The notes beneath the pieces are model-generated. The model ran no database searches. It saw only the letters and a list, made by a program, of their open reading frames with translations, and was not told the DNA's origin. Both the position numbers and the translations under genes were made by a program. DNA of 64,000 nucleotides from Deinococcus aestuarii (GTDB lineage Bacteria; Deinococcota; Deinococci; Deinococcales; Deinococcaceae): contig NZ_JAHKSN010000001.1 of assembly GCF_018863415.1 (NCBI RefSeq), forward strand, positions 434,001-498,000, written 5' to 3'. The stretch's first letter is position 1. Each line of letters begins with the position of its first letter. Shown in pieces: positions 1-11,549 of this stretch.

Positions 1-240
1 GGGCTTGCAAGATTTTTTTCGTCTGACAGCAGGATGAGCTGCGCTCGTCACCCCTCTCCCCGACCCTCTGCTGCGCAGCTCTACGAGTCACCCGCAGGGG
101 GAGCGGGAGCAACTACCCCCGATCCGGCTGGCGTGCTGCCCGTTCCACACCAACCGTCGCGATAGGGAGGAACCAAGAACGTCTTCCGTCACGCGGATCA
201 ATCCAGGGCCTCGGTAGAACTCCCTCCGCACCTACGCCCC
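1..240. other. Left-edge region without a gene
   Basis: I see no credible coding sequence here. The block around 49-115 is rich in CCCTCTCCCC/GGGGGAGCGGGAG-type sequence and shares the string CCCCGACCCTCT, on the opposite strand, with the repeat-like element near 29097-29240, so it is probably a degenerate copy of a dispersed noncoding repeat. The rest has no recognisable promoter, RNA or repeat. Confidence 0.4.
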
Positions 241-486
241 TCACACCACGAAGGCCCGCACCCCACGTTCCCGGCAGGCCCGCAACAGCCGCTGCCGGGT
301 CCCGGCCACCACCTCGGGGTCGGCGTGCTCGACGGTCAGGACCACGCGGGAGCGGCCCGCCGTGTCCGTCCCGGTTCGGGCACTCAGCCTCGCGCCGCCC
401 GGCGTGGCGAGCAGGGCGGCGAGGGTCGCCGGGTCGGGGCTCTGCGGCAGGGTGACGTACTCCTGTACGGGCGCAGCCCCGCTCAC
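241..486 (-). CDS. Small hypothetical protein, third gene of a coupled trio
   Basis: An 81-residue product of unknown function, not recognised. It begins with GTG whose last two bases belong to the TGA stop of the gene before it (GTGA overlap at 483-486), which suggests translational coupling. The sequence has no signal peptide, membrane segment or cysteine; the middle (residues 20-60) is compatible with a small alpha/beta fold. It is the last gene of a leftward trio starting near 1050. The overlap is the main reason to call it real. Confidence 0.5.
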   Translation of the reverse strand: MSGAAPVQEYVTLPQSPDPATLAALLATPGGARLSARTGTDTAGRSRVVLTVEHADPEVVAGTRQRLLRACRERGVRAFVV

Positions 487-677
487 CGCCGGAGCGGCTC
501 CACCCGGTAGCTCCGCCGGGCGTGGGGCGGGCCGACCTCGCCGCGGTCGAGCAGGAGGCTCATCGCCGCGTCCGGCAGGCGTTCCACCCGCTCCAGGTAC
601 GTCCGCAGGCTGGCGGGGCCGTCGAAACGGCGGGGGTGGGGGTCACCCTCCACCCGCAGGTCGAGCCAGTCGATCAC
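483..677 (-). CDS. Small hypothetical protein, second gene of a coupled trio
   Basis: A 64-residue product of unknown function, beginning VIDWLDLRVEGDPHPRRFDG from a GTG at 677. The reading frame is open further upstream, but there it runs antisense-like, arginine-rich sequence that is a shadow of the preceding gene, so the GTG just after that gene's stop (694) is preferred. No Shine-Dalgarno sequence is obvious. It ends in a GTGA overlap with the next gene. An alternative reading is that this and the preceding gene were one protein split by a frameshift at about 690, since the frame runs on smoothly from the stop region. Confidence 0.45.
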   Translation of the reverse strand: MIDWLDLRVEGDPHPRRFDGPASLRTYLERVERLPDAAMSLLLDRGEVGPPHARRSYRVEPLRR

Positions 678-693
678 GCGGCGCTCGCGGGGG

Positions 694-1050
<357 letters not shown>

Positions 1051-1097
1051 CGCGCCCCAGCATACCCGCTCCGGGACACAGGAACGGGGGCCGTGGA

Positions 1098-3977
1098 TTA
1101 ACCTTCCGGCCCGGTTTCGAGCAAGGCGAGCGCGTCGCGCACCCGCAGGTAGCCGGGCTCCCAGCCGGGATGCAGGGCGCGCAATACGGCCCCCGGGCGC
1201 GGGTGCCCGTGTTCCAGGGCCCGGCCCGCCTCCCGCCACACCCCGGGCCGGAAGGGGGCGAGGGCGGGGTCACGCAGGGCGTCGCGCAGCCAGGCCAGGG
1301 TCTTCTCCCCGTCCAGGACCGTGGCGCGGGCTTCCAGCGCGAGGAGCTGGGCGGTCAGGCCGGGGTCGGGCGCGTGGGTGCCGGGCAGGCCGAGCTGCAC
1401 CCGGCGCACGAGGGCGTGGGCGCGGTTGATCTCGGCGAGGGCGGCCTCGTTCTGCCCGCCACGCAGCAGGGCCTCGGCGCGGATGGCGCGGGCCTGGGCC
1501 TCGGCGTAGGGGTGGTCGGTCATGGCGAGCGCCCGGTCGGCGTGTTCCAGCGCGGCGCGCGGGTCGGGGTCGGCGAGGGCGCGGCTCAGGCGCATGTCGA
1601 AGGTGAGGACCTGCTCGCGGTCGCTCGTGCCGTCGGCCCCGGCGAGCCCCGCGTCGAGAAGCGCCCGGGCGTGGGCGAGGTCGGGGTGGTCGCGGCGCGG
1701 CCCGGCGAAGGGCTGGAGATAGGGCAGGCCCACCCCCCGGGTGAGGTAGGCGAGCGCGACCCGGTAGGCGGTGCGGCGCAGGCGGTACTCGGCCTCGGGG
1801 CGGCGGGGGCCGGGGCGGGCGAGCAGCGAGAGCGCGCGGGCGGCGTCCGCCAGGGCCGCGTCGGGCCGTCCCAGGGCGAGCAGGACGGGCACCCCCTCGC
1901 TCAGGAGGCGGGCACGCAGCACCGCGTCGCCCCGCCCTCCTCCCCCGCTCCCGTTCGGCAGGAGGGCGAGGGCCTCTTGCAACCGGGCCCAGCCCTCCCC
2001 CGGGTGGCCCAGGCGGCGCAGGGCGGTTCCGGCGCGGGCGAGCGCGCGGGCGCGTTCCTCGGGGGTGCCCCCGGCGGCCTCCAGGCGGGCGGCGGCGCCT
2101 TGTAGGGCCTCCAGGGCGGCGGCGGGCTGGCCGAGGCGCAGCCGCAGGTCGCCCTCCTGATAGCGGGCGCGGGCGGAGAGGAGCGGGCTCGTCCCCGGCA
2201 CGAGGTGGAGGTGGCGGAGCGCCTCATCCCACCTCCCCGCGTCCTTGGCGATCAGGCCCCGCCAGAGGTGGGCGCGGGCCCCGCCGTGCGCGGTGCGGGG
2301 GTCGCTGACCGCCCGGGTGGCCGCCTCCAAGTCGCCGCGCCAGCGGGCCAGGGCCGCCCGCACGAGCAGGGCGTCGGCCCCGGCGGCGGTGGTCCAGGGG
2401 TCGGGGGCGTCCGCCAGCACGCCCTCCAGGTCGGGGTGGGCGAGCTGCGCGGTCGCCGCCCCGAAGTTCCCGGCGTCCACGCTGCTCTCGGCGAGCTTGG
2501 CCCGCGCCCAGCCCCGGACGGCGGGGTTCGGGGACTCCAGCAGGGTGAAGAGGGCGTCGCGCGCGTGCGGCTCGTCGTACTCGCCGCGCCCGGCGTGGTG
2601 GGCGGCGACCGCCCGGGCGAGCGTCTCACGGGTCTCCCCCCGCGCCTCCGCCCGCACCCGCGGCCACAGCGGCGGCAGGTGCCGGGCGTCGTCGGGCGCG
2701 GCGGCGAGGTGCCCGGCGAGCGTGGCCCAGTCCCCCAGCGCGGCGAGGGCCGTGAGCCGGAAGCGGGCGAGGTCCGGGACCGGGGAAGCGTCCGCCACAC
2801 GGCGGCGAGCCTCCTCCACCTCCCGCGCCGGGACGTGCCCCAGGGCGGCCCGCAGCGGGGAGAGGGGCGCCCAGCCCGCCTCCCCCTCCCCCATCAGGGC
2901 GCGGGCGTGCGGGGGCACGGCGGCGACGGCCACGCCGAGCGCAGCAGAGAGGACTGAGCCGGGCACAGTCTCCCCCGCCCCGACCTCCAGCGCCGCGAGG
3001 GCCGCCGCCAGCCGCCGCACGTCCGGGTCGGCGAGGAGGCGGTCGGGGGCCGTCTCCCCCGTTCCCGGCCCCGCCAGCAGGGCCAGCCGGTCGAGGTGCC
3101 GCCCCGTTTCGCGCACGAGCCCCTCGGCCCGCTCGCGGGGAATGCCCAGCCGGGCCATCAGGTACGCGCGGGCCTCGGCGGGGGTGGGGGGGCGCAGCTC
3201 GATCACCTCTGCCGTCCCGTCCGGCAGCCCGGCGGCGTCCTCCAGCGCGAGGAGCACCGCCACGCCGGGGGGCGCGCGGCGCAGCAGGTGTTCGGCGGCC
3301 CAGGCGGCGGGGGACAGGGGGGAGCCGCCCAGGCCCCGGGGCGGTTCTCCCGCGAACGAGAGGTCTGCCGTCACCCGCGCGAGGAGCACGCCGGGCGGGG
3401 GGGGCAGCACGGCCCGGGCCGCGTCCGACTGCGCCTGCGCCCGCGCCGAGAAGGACGTGCCCGACGGGGGAAGCGGGAGAGGCCCCCCTGCCGTCACGTC
3501 GCCCCGCAGGTTGAGCCGGACGACCGGGCCCGCCTCCAGCCCCCGCAGCGCCCGCTCCAGGTGGTCGAGCAGGATCGTCTTGCCCGCCCCGGCCCGGCCG
3601 GTCACGATCAACCGGGGGGCGCGGCCCGCCCGGACGCCCGCCAGAAATTGCTTGTACGCGCGCTTCTTGGCCCGGCCGAGCAGCTCCAGCTCGTCGGGGA
3701 GGGGGGGAGGCGGGGCCTGGACGGGGCCGAGGGGCCGCCCGGCCTCCCGCGCGAGCCCTTCGAGGATGGCGCGCAGGGCGGCCTTGTCCGCCGGGGTGCC
3801 CACGTCGCGGTACACGATGTTGCGGACACTCGACCCGTTCGCCCCGCGCGAGCGCATCTCGGCCTCCAGCCAGCGCAGGCTGCCACGCACCTCCCGCCCC
3901 GCCTCCCCCTCCACCGGGAGCAGGTGGGCGCGCAGGTCGGCGAGGACCCCCCTCCAGTCGAGGCCGGACGCGGACAC
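1098..3977 (-). CDS. STAND-type AAA/NACHT-like ATPase with TPR tail
   Basis: A 959-residue protein. The N-terminal 120 residues are an unknown helical domain (conserved-looking segment RNIVYRDVGTPADKAALRAIL at about 53-73). A P-loop follows at residues 127-134 (GRAGAGKT) and a Walker B-like strand near VAVLLALEDA. The C-terminal half is alanine/leucine-rich helical repeats typical of TPRs. This is the layout of STAND regulatory ATPases (MalT, AfsR, Avs-like), which act as ligand-triggered switches, but no DNA-binding or effector domain can be named. The start is uncertain: GTG at 3977 or TTG at 3983, with TACCCT ten or so bases upstream of the TTG. It diverges from the secreted TPR gene at 4126. 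The role is unknown; regulation or defence are both possible. Confidence 0.75.
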   Translation of the reverse strand: MSASGLDWRGVLADLRAHLLPVEGEAGREVRGSLRWLEAEMRSRGANGSSVRNIVYRDVGTPADKAALRAILEGLAREAGRPLGPVQAPPPPLPDELELLGRAKKRAYKQFLAGVRAGRAPRLIVTGRAGAGKTILLDHLERALRGLEAGPVVRLNLRGDVTAGGPLPLPPSGTSFSARAQAQSDAARAVLPPPPGVLLARVTADLSFAGEPPRGLGGSPLSPAAWAAEHLLRRAPPGVAVLLALEDAAGLPDGTAEVIELRPPTPAEARAYLMARLGIPRERAEGLVRETGRHLDRLALLAGPGTGETAPDRLLADPDVRRLAAALAALEVGAGETVPGSVLSAALGVAVAAVPPHARALMGEGEAGWAPLSPLRAALGHVPAREVEEARRRVADASPVPDLARFRLTALAALGDWATLAGHLAAAPDDARHLPPLWPRVRAEARGETRETLARAVAAHHAGRGEYDEPHARDALFTLLESPNPAVRGWARAKLAESSVDAGNFGAATAQLAHPDLEGVLADAPDPWTTAAGADALLVRAALARWRGDLEAATRAVSDPRTAHGGARAHLWRGLIAKDAGRWDEALRHLHLVPGTSPLLSARARYQEGDLRLRLGQPAAALEALQGAAARLEAAGGTPEERARALARAGTALRRLGHPGEGWARLQEALALLPNGSGGGGRGDAVLRARLLSEGVPVLLALGRPDAALADAARALSLLARPGPRRPEAEYRLRRTAYRVALAYLTRGVGLPYLQPFAGPRRDHPDLAHARALLDAGLAGADGTSDREQVLTFDMRLSRALADPDPRAALEHADRALAMTDHPYAEAQARAIRAEALLRGGQNEAALAEINRAHALVRRVQLGLPGTHAPDPGLTAQLLALEARATVLDGEKTLAWLRDALRDPALAPFRPGVWREAGRALEHGHPRPGAVLRALHPGWEPGYLRVRDALALLETGPEG

Positions 3978-4040
3978 GTTCAAGGTATGCCGAGGGTAGC
4001 ACCCCCGCCCCCTCCGCCCGGACCCAGGCGGGCGCGGGCC

Positions 4041-4054
4041 TGACGGCGCCGTCA
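4041..4054. promoter_or_regulatory. 14-bp perfect palindrome, candidate operator
   Basis: TGACGGCGCCGTCA is a perfect palindrome lying in the divergent gap between the STAND ATPase and the TPR gene. It overlaps the expected -35 position of the TATACT promoter at 4076-4081. The binding protein is unknown. Confidence 0.4.
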
Positions 4055-4075
4055 GCGTCACGCCGGGGCCCTGTG

Positions 4076-4081
4076 TATACT
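4076..4081 (+). promoter_or_regulatory. -10 element of the secreted TPR gene
   Basis: TATACT matches the sigma-70-type -10 consensus in 5 of 6 positions. Transcription would start near 4088, giving a leader of about 38 bases that contains the ribosome binding site AGGAGGA before the ATG at 4126. Confidence 0.55.
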
Positions 4082-4125
4082 CGGTCCAGTTTTCACACTT
4101 CCCATCCCCATCCCAGGAGGAATCC

Positions 4126-4836
4126 ATGCGTCCAGCCCGTTTCCGTTCGGCTCTCGTCACCCTGGCTCTCAGCGCTGCCGTGGCGGCGGGGGCCCAGAGC
4201 CAGCAGGCCGCCCAGGCCCTCCTCGACGAGGGCAAGTGGCAGGAGGCCGCCAGCGTCGCCGCCGCCCTGAACACGGCGGCCGGGTTCGCCCTCGCCGCCG
4301 AGGCCACGACCGCCGGGGCGGGCCTGAGCCCCGACAACCAGAAAAAGGCCCTCTTCGAGCGGGCCCAGGGGTACGCCCGGCAGGCCATCGCGCTCGACAG
4401 GAACAACGCGGACGCCTATTTCGAGCTGGCCCGCGCGCAGGGGAGGCTGGCCCAGTACAGCGGGATTCTCAAGAGCCTGGGGCTGGCGGGCGACATGAAG
4501 AAGAACCTCGACCAGGCCCTGCGGCTCAACCCCAACATGGCGGGCGCCTACGTCGCGCTGGGGCTGTGGAACGCCAACCTCGTGAGCAAGGGCTTCGTGG
4601 CGACCCAGGCGACGGGCGCCAGCCGAAACCAGATCACCCCCAACTTCGAGAAGGCCATCGCCCTCGAACCCGACGTGGCCGTCCACCGCATCGAGTACGC
4701 CAACGCCCTCCTGCTCCAGAAAAACCGCGCCGGGGCCGCCGCCCAGCTCCAGAAGGCCGTGAGCCTCCCCGCCAACACCTTCTGGGAAAAGCGCGACCTG
4801 GAAGACGCGAAGGCGCGGCTAGCCTCGTTGCAGTAG
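4126..4836 (+). CDS. Secreted TPR-repeat protein
   Basis: A 236-residue protein with a signal peptide (RFRSALVTLALSAAVAAGAQ, cleavage near residue 24) followed by TPR-like helices, among them DNADAYFELARAQGRLAQY and DPDVAVHRIEYANALLLQK-type repeats. It is probably periplasmic or cell-wall located and probably a scaffold. The ATG has a good Shine-Dalgarno (CAGGAGGAATCC). It diverges from the STAND/TPR ATPase; co-occurrence of two TPR proteins is suggestive but gives no function. The first base run after its stop is the dispersed repeat at 4841. Confidence 0.8.
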   Translation: MRPARFRSALVTLALSAAVAAGAQSQQAAQALLDEGKWQEAASVAAALNTAAGFALAAEATTAGAGLSPDNQKKALFERAQGYARQAIALDRNNADAYFELARAQGRLAQYSGILKSLGLAGDMKKNLDQALRLNPNMAGAYVALGLWNANLVSKGFVATQATGASRNQITPNFEKAIALEPDVAVHRIEYANALLLQKNRAGAAAQLQKAVSLPANTFWEKRDLEDAKARLASLQ

Positions 4837-4840
4837 GGGC

Positions 4841-4931
4841 CCTCAGCCGTCAGCTTTCAGCACAAGACGCCTCGGCTCAGGCCGGGGCATCTCGCTTTGG
4901 ACTGACCGCTGACGGCTGAGGGCTGACCGCT
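4841..4931. repeat. Dispersed palindromic repeat, copy 1
   Basis: Begins CCTCAGCCGTCAGC and ends CGCTGACGGCTGAGGGCTG, with an inner GC-rich hairpin around 4871-4890. The outer parts are inverted repeats built of CAGCCGTCAGC units. The same family occurs at 17266, 23728, 34441 and 44931. This copy lies across the 3' end of the diacylglycerol kinase-like gene, so part of that gene's C-terminus is encoded by the repeat. Confidence 0.8.
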
Positions 4932-5863
4932 CCCCCCAGCAGCGTGACCGCCCCCGCCAGCACCTCCACCTCCACCCGCGTCACCCGCCCGGCGAGGTCG
5001 CCGTCGAGGTGAAGGTGGGTGGGCCGCGCCCAGGTGACGGCCGCGCGGCGCCCGGCGGCGTGGTGGACCCGGGGGTGCCCGAGGTGACGGCCCCGCAACA
5101 CCCGCGCCATCAGGCCGAGGACCTGGAGACGGTCCACCGGGCCGCTCGCCACGGCGTCGAGGAGGCCGTCGGCGGGGTCGGAAAGCGGGCTGATCCGGAA
5201 TCCGGCCCCGTAGCGCGTGCCGTTCATCACGGCGGCGAGGCAGCTCGGCCCGCTGTACAGGGCGCGGCCGTCCACCTCCACGGTCACGGGGGTCAGGGTC
5301 AGGTCACGCAGCGCCGTGAGGGCGGCCCAGGCGTAACGCCCGAAACCCGAGAGGCGGGCGGGGGCGAGGCGCAGGAGCGCGGCGACCTGGGCGTCGAGAC
5401 CCATTCCCAGCCCGTTGAGCAGCAGGCGGGACGTGCCCGCGAGGTCCCCCTCCACAACGCGGACCCGCAGCGCATCCACCCGGCGCGGCGGGGCGGCGAG
5501 GCGGCCGAGCGCCCCGGCGAAGTCCCCCGGTTTCAGGCCGAGCATCCCCGCAAAATCGTTGCCGGTGCCCAGCGGCACCAGACCGAGGGGCCGGCCTCCC
5601 CCCTGCCCCACCGCGTCCACCACGGCGGGGAGCAGGGCTGTCACCGTGCCGTCTCCCCCAACCGCCAGAACTGCCACGTCGGGAGGAAGGGCGCAAACCC
5701 GCTCCAGGGCCGCCGCGCCGCTCGCCTCCGTGATCAGGTCGTAGGACAGTTCGCGGCGGCGCAGTTCGGCCTCCAGCCGGGGCCATTCGCGCCCGGCGAG
5801 GCCCCGCCCGGCGGTGGGGTTGAGGACGACGGCGAGGCGACGGGGAGGCTCGGTCTGGGTCAC
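4877..5863 (-). CDS. Diacylglycerol/lipid kinase family protein (YegS/BmrU-like)
   Basis: A 328-residue member of the DAGK catalytic family, which phosphorylates diacylglycerol or related lipids with ATP at the membrane surface. Visible motifs are [10 protein letters not shown] (residues 10-19), the nucleotide-binding GGDGTV and [12 protein letters not shown]. The GTG at 5863 is preceded by TATCCT and eight bases. The last 16 or so residues ([14 protein letters not shown]) are translated from an inserted dispersed repeat. It lies downstream of wecB and wecA-like genes, 47 bases from wecB, and may share their transcript. The exact lipid substrate cannot be told. Confidence 0.85.
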   Translation of the reverse strand: MTQTEPPRRLAVVLNPTAGRGLAGREWPRLEAELRRRELSYDLITEASGAAALERVCALPPDVAVLAVGGDGTVTALLPAVVDAVGQGGGRPLGLVPLGTGNDFAGMLGLKPGDFAGALGRLAAPPRRVDALRVRVVEGDLAGTSRLLLNGLGMGLDAQVAALLRLAPARLSGFGRYAWAALTALRDLTLTPVTVEVDGRALYSGPSCLAAVMNGTRYGAGFRISPLSDPADGLLDAVASGPVDRLQVLGLMARVLRGRHLGHPRVHHAAGRRAAVTWARPTHLHLDGDLAGRVTRVEVEVLAGAVTLLGGAVSPQPSAVSPKRDAPA

Positions 5864-5910
5864 GTGGGAAGAGGATACGGTGGAGGGAGCCGACACCCCG
5901 GTTCCCGCCT

Positions 5911-7080
5911 CTACTGCCAGTCTTCCGGTTTTCCGCTCAACCCGAAGTGCCACGCCACCGCCTGCGCGACGCGCCCCGACGCCTGCCCGTCCCCGTAGGG
6001 ATTGCGCGCCGAGCGCATCCACGCGAGCTCGGCCTCGTCCCCCAGCAGCCCGCCGATCACCTCGCGGATGGAGTCCGGGTCATTTCCGGCCAGCCGCAGC
6101 ACCCCCGCCTCCAGCCCCTCGGGTCGCTCGGTGACGTTCCGCAGCACCGCCACGGGCACGCCGAGCGCCGCCCCCTCCTCCTGCAAGCCGCCCGAGTCGG
6201 TCACCAGCAGCGCCGAGGCCGCCATCAGGGGCGCCATGTTCGCGTAATCGAGGGGCCCTACCAGCTCGAAGTTGGGCAATCTTTCCAGCGCCGGACGCAC
6301 CGCCTCTTGCACCGCCGGGTTCAGGTGGACCGGGTAGACGAAGTGGCAGTCGGGGTACATCCGGGCCACGTCCGCCAATGCCTGTGCCATCTCCGCCATG
6401 ACGGGCAGATTCTCGCGGCGGTGCATCGTCACGGTCACCAGCCGCCCCCCCGCCTCCAGCCGCTCCCGCCATTCAGGGCGCAGGGGCACCCGGCCCGCCA
6501 CCTCGCGCACGGCGTCCACGGCGGTCTGCCCGGTCACGAAGACGCCGCCGGGGTCCTTGCCTTCCCGCAACAGGTTGGCGCGGCTGCCGGGGGTGGGCGC
6601 GAAATCCAGGGTGGACAGCACCCCGGTCAGGCGGCGGTTGGCCTCCTCCGGAAAGGGTTCGGCCATGCTTCCCGACCGCAGCCCCGCCTCGACGTGCCCG
6701 ACCGGAATGCCCTCGTAAAAGGCGCTCAGGCTGACGCAGAAGGAGGTGGTGGTGTCCCCGTGGACGAGCACCATGTCCGCGCCCATCTCGCGCAGCTTGC
6801 GGCCCGCCTGGGGCACGATCCGCCCGGTGAGCCCCGCGAGGGTCTGGCGGTCGGTCATGACGTTCAGGTCCTCGTCGGGGGTCAGGCCGAAGACGGCGAG
6901 GGCCTCGTCGAGCATGGTGCGCTGCTGCCCGGTGGAGAGGATCAGCGGCGTGAGGCCGGGCTGGCGCGCGAGGGCGGCGTACACCGGGGCCATCTTGGTC
7001 GCCTCGGGCCGGGTGCCGAAGGCGAGGACGATGCGTCGGTCAGTCGTGGGGGAGGCGGATTCGGAAGGCAACTCGGTCAT
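5911..7080 (-). CDS. wecB: UDP-N-acetylglucosamine 2-epimerase
   Basis: A 389-residue protein that interconverts UDP-GlcNAc and UDP-ManNAc for surface polysaccharide synthesis. Family motifs are [12 protein letters not shown] near the N-terminus, [23 protein letters not shown] and TDSGGLQEE. The ATG at 7080 is preferred over an in-frame GTG at 7089 because TAACGT sits seven bases upstream of the ATG. It lies 13 bases after the wecA-like transferase, so the two form a cell-envelope glycan operon with the lipid kinase-like gene. Confidence 0.93.
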   Translation of the reverse strand: MTELPSESASPTTDRRIVLAFGTRPEATKMAPVYAALARQPGLTPLILSTGQQRTMLDEALAVFGLTPDEDLNVMTDRQTLAGLTGRIVPQAGRKLREMGADMVLVHGDTTTSFCVSLSAFYEGIPVGHVEAGLRSGSMAEPFPEEANRRLTGVLSTLDFAPTPGSRANLLREGKDPGGVFVTGQTAVDAVREVAGRVPLRPEWRERLEAGGRLVTVTMHRRENLPVMAEMAQALADVARMYPDCHFVYPVHLNPAVQEAVRPALERLPNFELVGPLDYANMAPLMAASALLVTDSGGLQEEGAALGVPVAVLRNVTERPEGLEAGVLRLAGNDPDSIREVIGGLLGDEAELAWMRSARNPYGDGQASGRVAQAVAWHFGLSGKPEDWQ

Positions 7081-7093
7081 CGGCGTCACGTTA

Positions 7094-8242
<1,149 letters not shown>

Positions 8243-8392
8243 AAGCTGACCGGAGTCTAAAGGCAAGAGGTGAGGGGAGGCGACGGCCGAAAGTGGGAAG
8301 GGGATGGGGCTGGGATAACCTCGTCCGTTCAGCGTCAGGCCAGTGTGCCCACTCGCCCCCTACCAGAACCCTTGCACTTCTCGGTGTAAGCG

Positions 8393-8839
8393 TCAGAGCA
8401 CTTGACCGTCGCAGACGACAAGCCGTCTCAGCGCGTCCTCGTCATCGCTGAAAGCCAGCATGTTCTGCTCACCCTCGATCAGCACAACGTCAAAGGGTTT
8501 GAGGTGGGTGTCGAGCTGCTGAAGCCACACCACGTCGTACATGTCGAGGTAAATGGCTGTCGGGAACAGGACGAGCGTCAGGCGGAGCGGGAATTGACGA
8601 TGTTCCAGCGGCTCCGCAATCCAGCGAGTCCGAGTCCGACTGTCGTGCGACCTGGGCAAGGCTTCGCCCAAAGGCTTTTCGATGCGTATGAACGCCTCCC
8701 AGTGGGCTTGCAGGAGGGGTGGAAGTACAAAAACGTCTTGCACCCCAATCACCCGTGCCGCAGGAGTGCAGTTGAGGAGGTCGAGAGCCCGCCGCCGCGC
8801 TTGGAGCGTCAGGGCACGTCGGCGCGCAGGGGAGGACAT
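8393..8839 (-). CDS. Hypothetical protein
   Basis: A 148-residue protein of unknown function. The C-terminal half has alternating hydrophobic strands ([37 protein letters not shown]) and ends in an acidic helix, suggesting a soluble alpha/beta domain. The ATG at 8839 is preceded by TACACT and seven bases, supporting a real leaderless gene. Its GC content is lower than that of its neighbours. The gap from 8243 to 8392 upstream of the wecA-like gene holds no other gene. Confidence 0.6.
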   Translation of the reverse strand: MSSPARRRALTLQARRRALDLLNCTPAARVIGVQDVFVLPPLLQAHWEAFIRIEKPLGEALPRSHDSRTRTRWIAEPLEHRQFPLRLTLVLFPTAIYLDMYDVVWLQQLDTHLKPFDVVLIEGEQNMLAFSDDEDALRRLVVCDGQVL

Positions 8840-8905
8840 GGCGGGGAGTGTAAGCAGCAGAACTGAAGAACGCCAAGAGGCTCTCTGGGTGATGACAAAA
8901 GCCTT

Positions 8906-9529
<624 letters not shown>

Positions 9530-9556
9530 GGCCCCACCATACCCGCCCGGTGGGCG

Positions 9557-10378
9557 TCAGCCCGGCAACCGCGCGAGGACGTGCCGGGCGCGCGAGAGCT
9601 TGGGCCCACGCTGGCCGTCGAACTCATAGGGTTCGTTCATCAGGAACCAGTACAGGTCGTGCAGGTAGGTGTGCGCGAGGTAGGCCCGCAGCCGCGTCAC
9701 CGTCGCCGCCTCCCGGTCGGGCAGGAAGGTCAGGGCCGCGTCCAGGCTCGCGTCGGGCGAGAGCAGGTCGAGGGTGCCCGTCTTGAGAAGGGCGATGTCG
9801 CGCAGGGGGTCGTCCCACGCGGCCTTCGTCCAGTCGATCACGATGACCTCCCCCTCCGGCGCGATCAGGATGTTGTCCTGCCACAGGTCGAGGTGGCAAA
9901 ACGCCGAGGGCTGGTCGAGCAGCCCGCGCTCCAGCGGCTCCTCCACGGCGTCGAAGAGATCGTCGAGGGGATAGGCGGCCAGGGCGCGGCGAAAGCGCTT
10001 GAGGCGTTCGCGCAGGCGGCTGAGGTCCACAGCCTCTCCCCGTTCGCGGTGGAGGGCACCCAGAATTTCGCGCAGCCGGGGCAGGGCGCGGGGCACGTCC
10101 GCGACGGTGAGGGGGTGCCCCGGAAAACGGCGCATGATCAGGGCCTCCACCCCGTCGGCCTCCACGGCGCCCAGAACCCAGTCGCCGAGGGCGGCGCGGC
10201 GCATGTTCTCGGCCTCCAGGCGGTGTTCTCCCTGCTGGTTGCGGTAGACCTTGACCACGACCCGCCCGTCCGGGGTGCTGTACACGCGGCTTTGCATCCC
10301 CTGGTCCATCGGGGTGAGGGGGCCGTAGCGGGCCTCCAGCACGGGGAAACGGAGGGAGGTCGGGCCGCCGGAGGTCAC
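9557..10378 (-). CDS. Aminoglycoside phosphotransferase/fructosamine kinase-like kinase
   Basis: A 273-residue small-molecule kinase of the APH fold. The catalytic loop [11 protein letters not shown] (about residues 166-176) and the metal-binding VIDWTKA are intact, and GRVVVKVYR supplies the ATP-binding lysine. Substrates in this family range from aminoglycosides to choline, homoserine and glycated amines, and the sequence does not decide between them. It starts with GTG, preceded by TATGAT and six bases. It lies between upp and the HD-domain gene on the same strand but with its own promoter. Confidence 0.8.
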   Translation of the reverse strand: MTSGGPTSLRFPVLEARYGPLTPMDQGMQSRVYSTPDGRVVVKVYRNQQGEHRLEAENMRRAALGDWVLGAVEADGVEALIMRRFPGHPLTVADVPRALPRLREILGALHRERGEAVDLSRLRERLKRFRRALAAYPLDDLFDAVEEPLERGLLDQPSAFCHLDLWQDNILIAPEGEVIVIDWTKAAWDDPLRDIALLKTGTLDLLSPDASLDAALTFLPDREAATVTRLRAYLAHTYLHDLYWFLMNEPYEFDGQRGPKLSRARHVLARLPG

Positions 10379-10513
10379 CCGCGCATCATAGCGGGGCCCG
10401 TGGGCGTGGACGACGAAAGGGGCGCAGGCGCCGGGAGACGGCCCCGGCCCGGACGGCGAACGTCACCGCGCAAAGAGCACGCGGGCCATTCCCCCCGGCG
10501 TGCGGAAAAAGGC

Positions 10514-11539
10514 CTATTGCGGCAGCCCTTCGAGCACGGTCACCAGGCGCGGGTCGAGGGTGACCCCCGCCTGGGCCTTGAGGCGTTCGGGGTCGCCCAG
10601 GCGGACCGAGGCGTTCGCCACGGCGAGGATGCGGGCGTAGAGCGGGATGTCCTCGCCGCTCAGGCCGCCCGGCTCCCCGCCGCCGTCCCAGCGCTCGTGG
10701 TGGTGGCGGATGGCCTTTTGCGACTCGGCGAGCTGGGGGACCCCGTGCAGGAAGTTCGCGCCGACCTGCGCGTGCCCGGCCTCGCCGTTGATCTTGCCGA
10801 GGTCGTGCAGGGTGGCGGCGAACCAGAGTTCTTCCAGCTCGCGCCCCGCCAGCCCCACCGCCCGCCCGAGGCGCAGGGCCGTCTCCGCCACCGCCTGCGC
10901 GTGCCCCAGCGAGTCGAACTCGCGGCTCTCGACCGCCTCGACGAGGGCGACCGTGAGCTGCCGGGACGCCTGCCGCCAGTCGTCGCGCGATCCCACGAGA
11001 CTCAGCAGCGGCGCGACGGCCCCCGCCCAGCGCGCCGCGGCCTCCTGTGCGGCGGGCGCGACCTCCCCCGCCGCCCGGCCGTCGAAGACGAGCGCGCCCA
11101 GGTTGCGCCCCCGGTCCGCCAGCGGCACGACGAGTGTCCACGCCGCGTCCTTCAGCCCGCACTCGTCGAGCCGGGCGTGCACCTCGGGCGGATTCTGCGC
11201 GTAGAGATCACGGCTCCCCCCCGCGAGCATCCGGGGGCGGGGGCCGGTCCAGGGACCGCTCAACACGGCGCCGACGAGCGTCTTGGGATAGCCGAGCACC
11301 GCCGCCACCCGGTCTTCGCCCCGGCGCAAGACCCCGTACCCCTGCATCCCGCCGCCGAGCAGGCCCGCCCCGTGGGCGAGCGCCCCCTCCAGGATGCCCT
11401 CGGCGGTCGGGCGGGCGAGCAGGTCGGCCAGCACGCGGGCCGCGTCGGGGGTCCGGGCGGGGGAGGGGCTCTCGGCGGCCACCGCCGGGCGGGGGTCGGG
11501 TTCGGGCGCGGTCTGCGGGCGAGGGGGGCGTCGGAACAC
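10514..11539 (-). CDS. GAF-like plus degenerate HD-GYP domain protein
   Basis: A 341-residue cytosolic protein. Residues about 60-190 resemble a GAF-type sensor; residues about 200-340 are an HD domain with HDLGK and HHERWDG. It resembles HD-GYP cyclic-di-GMP phosphodiesterases, but the linker after HDLGKI is shortened, GYP reads GEP, and the usual VAD near the end reads VAN. It may therefore be a non-canonical phosphohydrolase or a binding-only sensor. The GTG start is nine bases after TATACT (11550-11555). It diverges from the YkgJ-like gene; the two -10 boxes are only seven bases apart. Confidence 0.78.
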   Translation of the reverse strand: MFRRPPRPQTAPEPDPRPAVAAESPSPARTPDAARVLADLLARPTAEGILEGALAHGAGLLGGGMQGYGVLRRGEDRVAAVLGYPKTLVGAVLSGPWTGPRPRMLAGGSRDLYAQNPPEVHARLDECGLKDAAWTLVVPLADRGRNLGALVFDGRAAGEVAPAAQEAAARWAGAVAPLLSLVGSRDDWRQASRQLTVALVEAVESREFDSLGHAQAVAETALRLGRAVGLAGRELEELWFAATLHDLGKINGEAGHAQVGANFLHGVPQLAESQKAIRHHHERWDGGGEPGGLSGEDIPLYARILAVANASVRLGDPERLKAQAGVTLDPRLVTVLEGLPQ

Positions 11540-11549
11540 GTTGCGGCGA

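Noticed and set aside
5009..5998. Plus-strand 329-codon reading frame
   Set aside because: Antisense shadow of the DAG kinase-like and wecB genes, with random composition.
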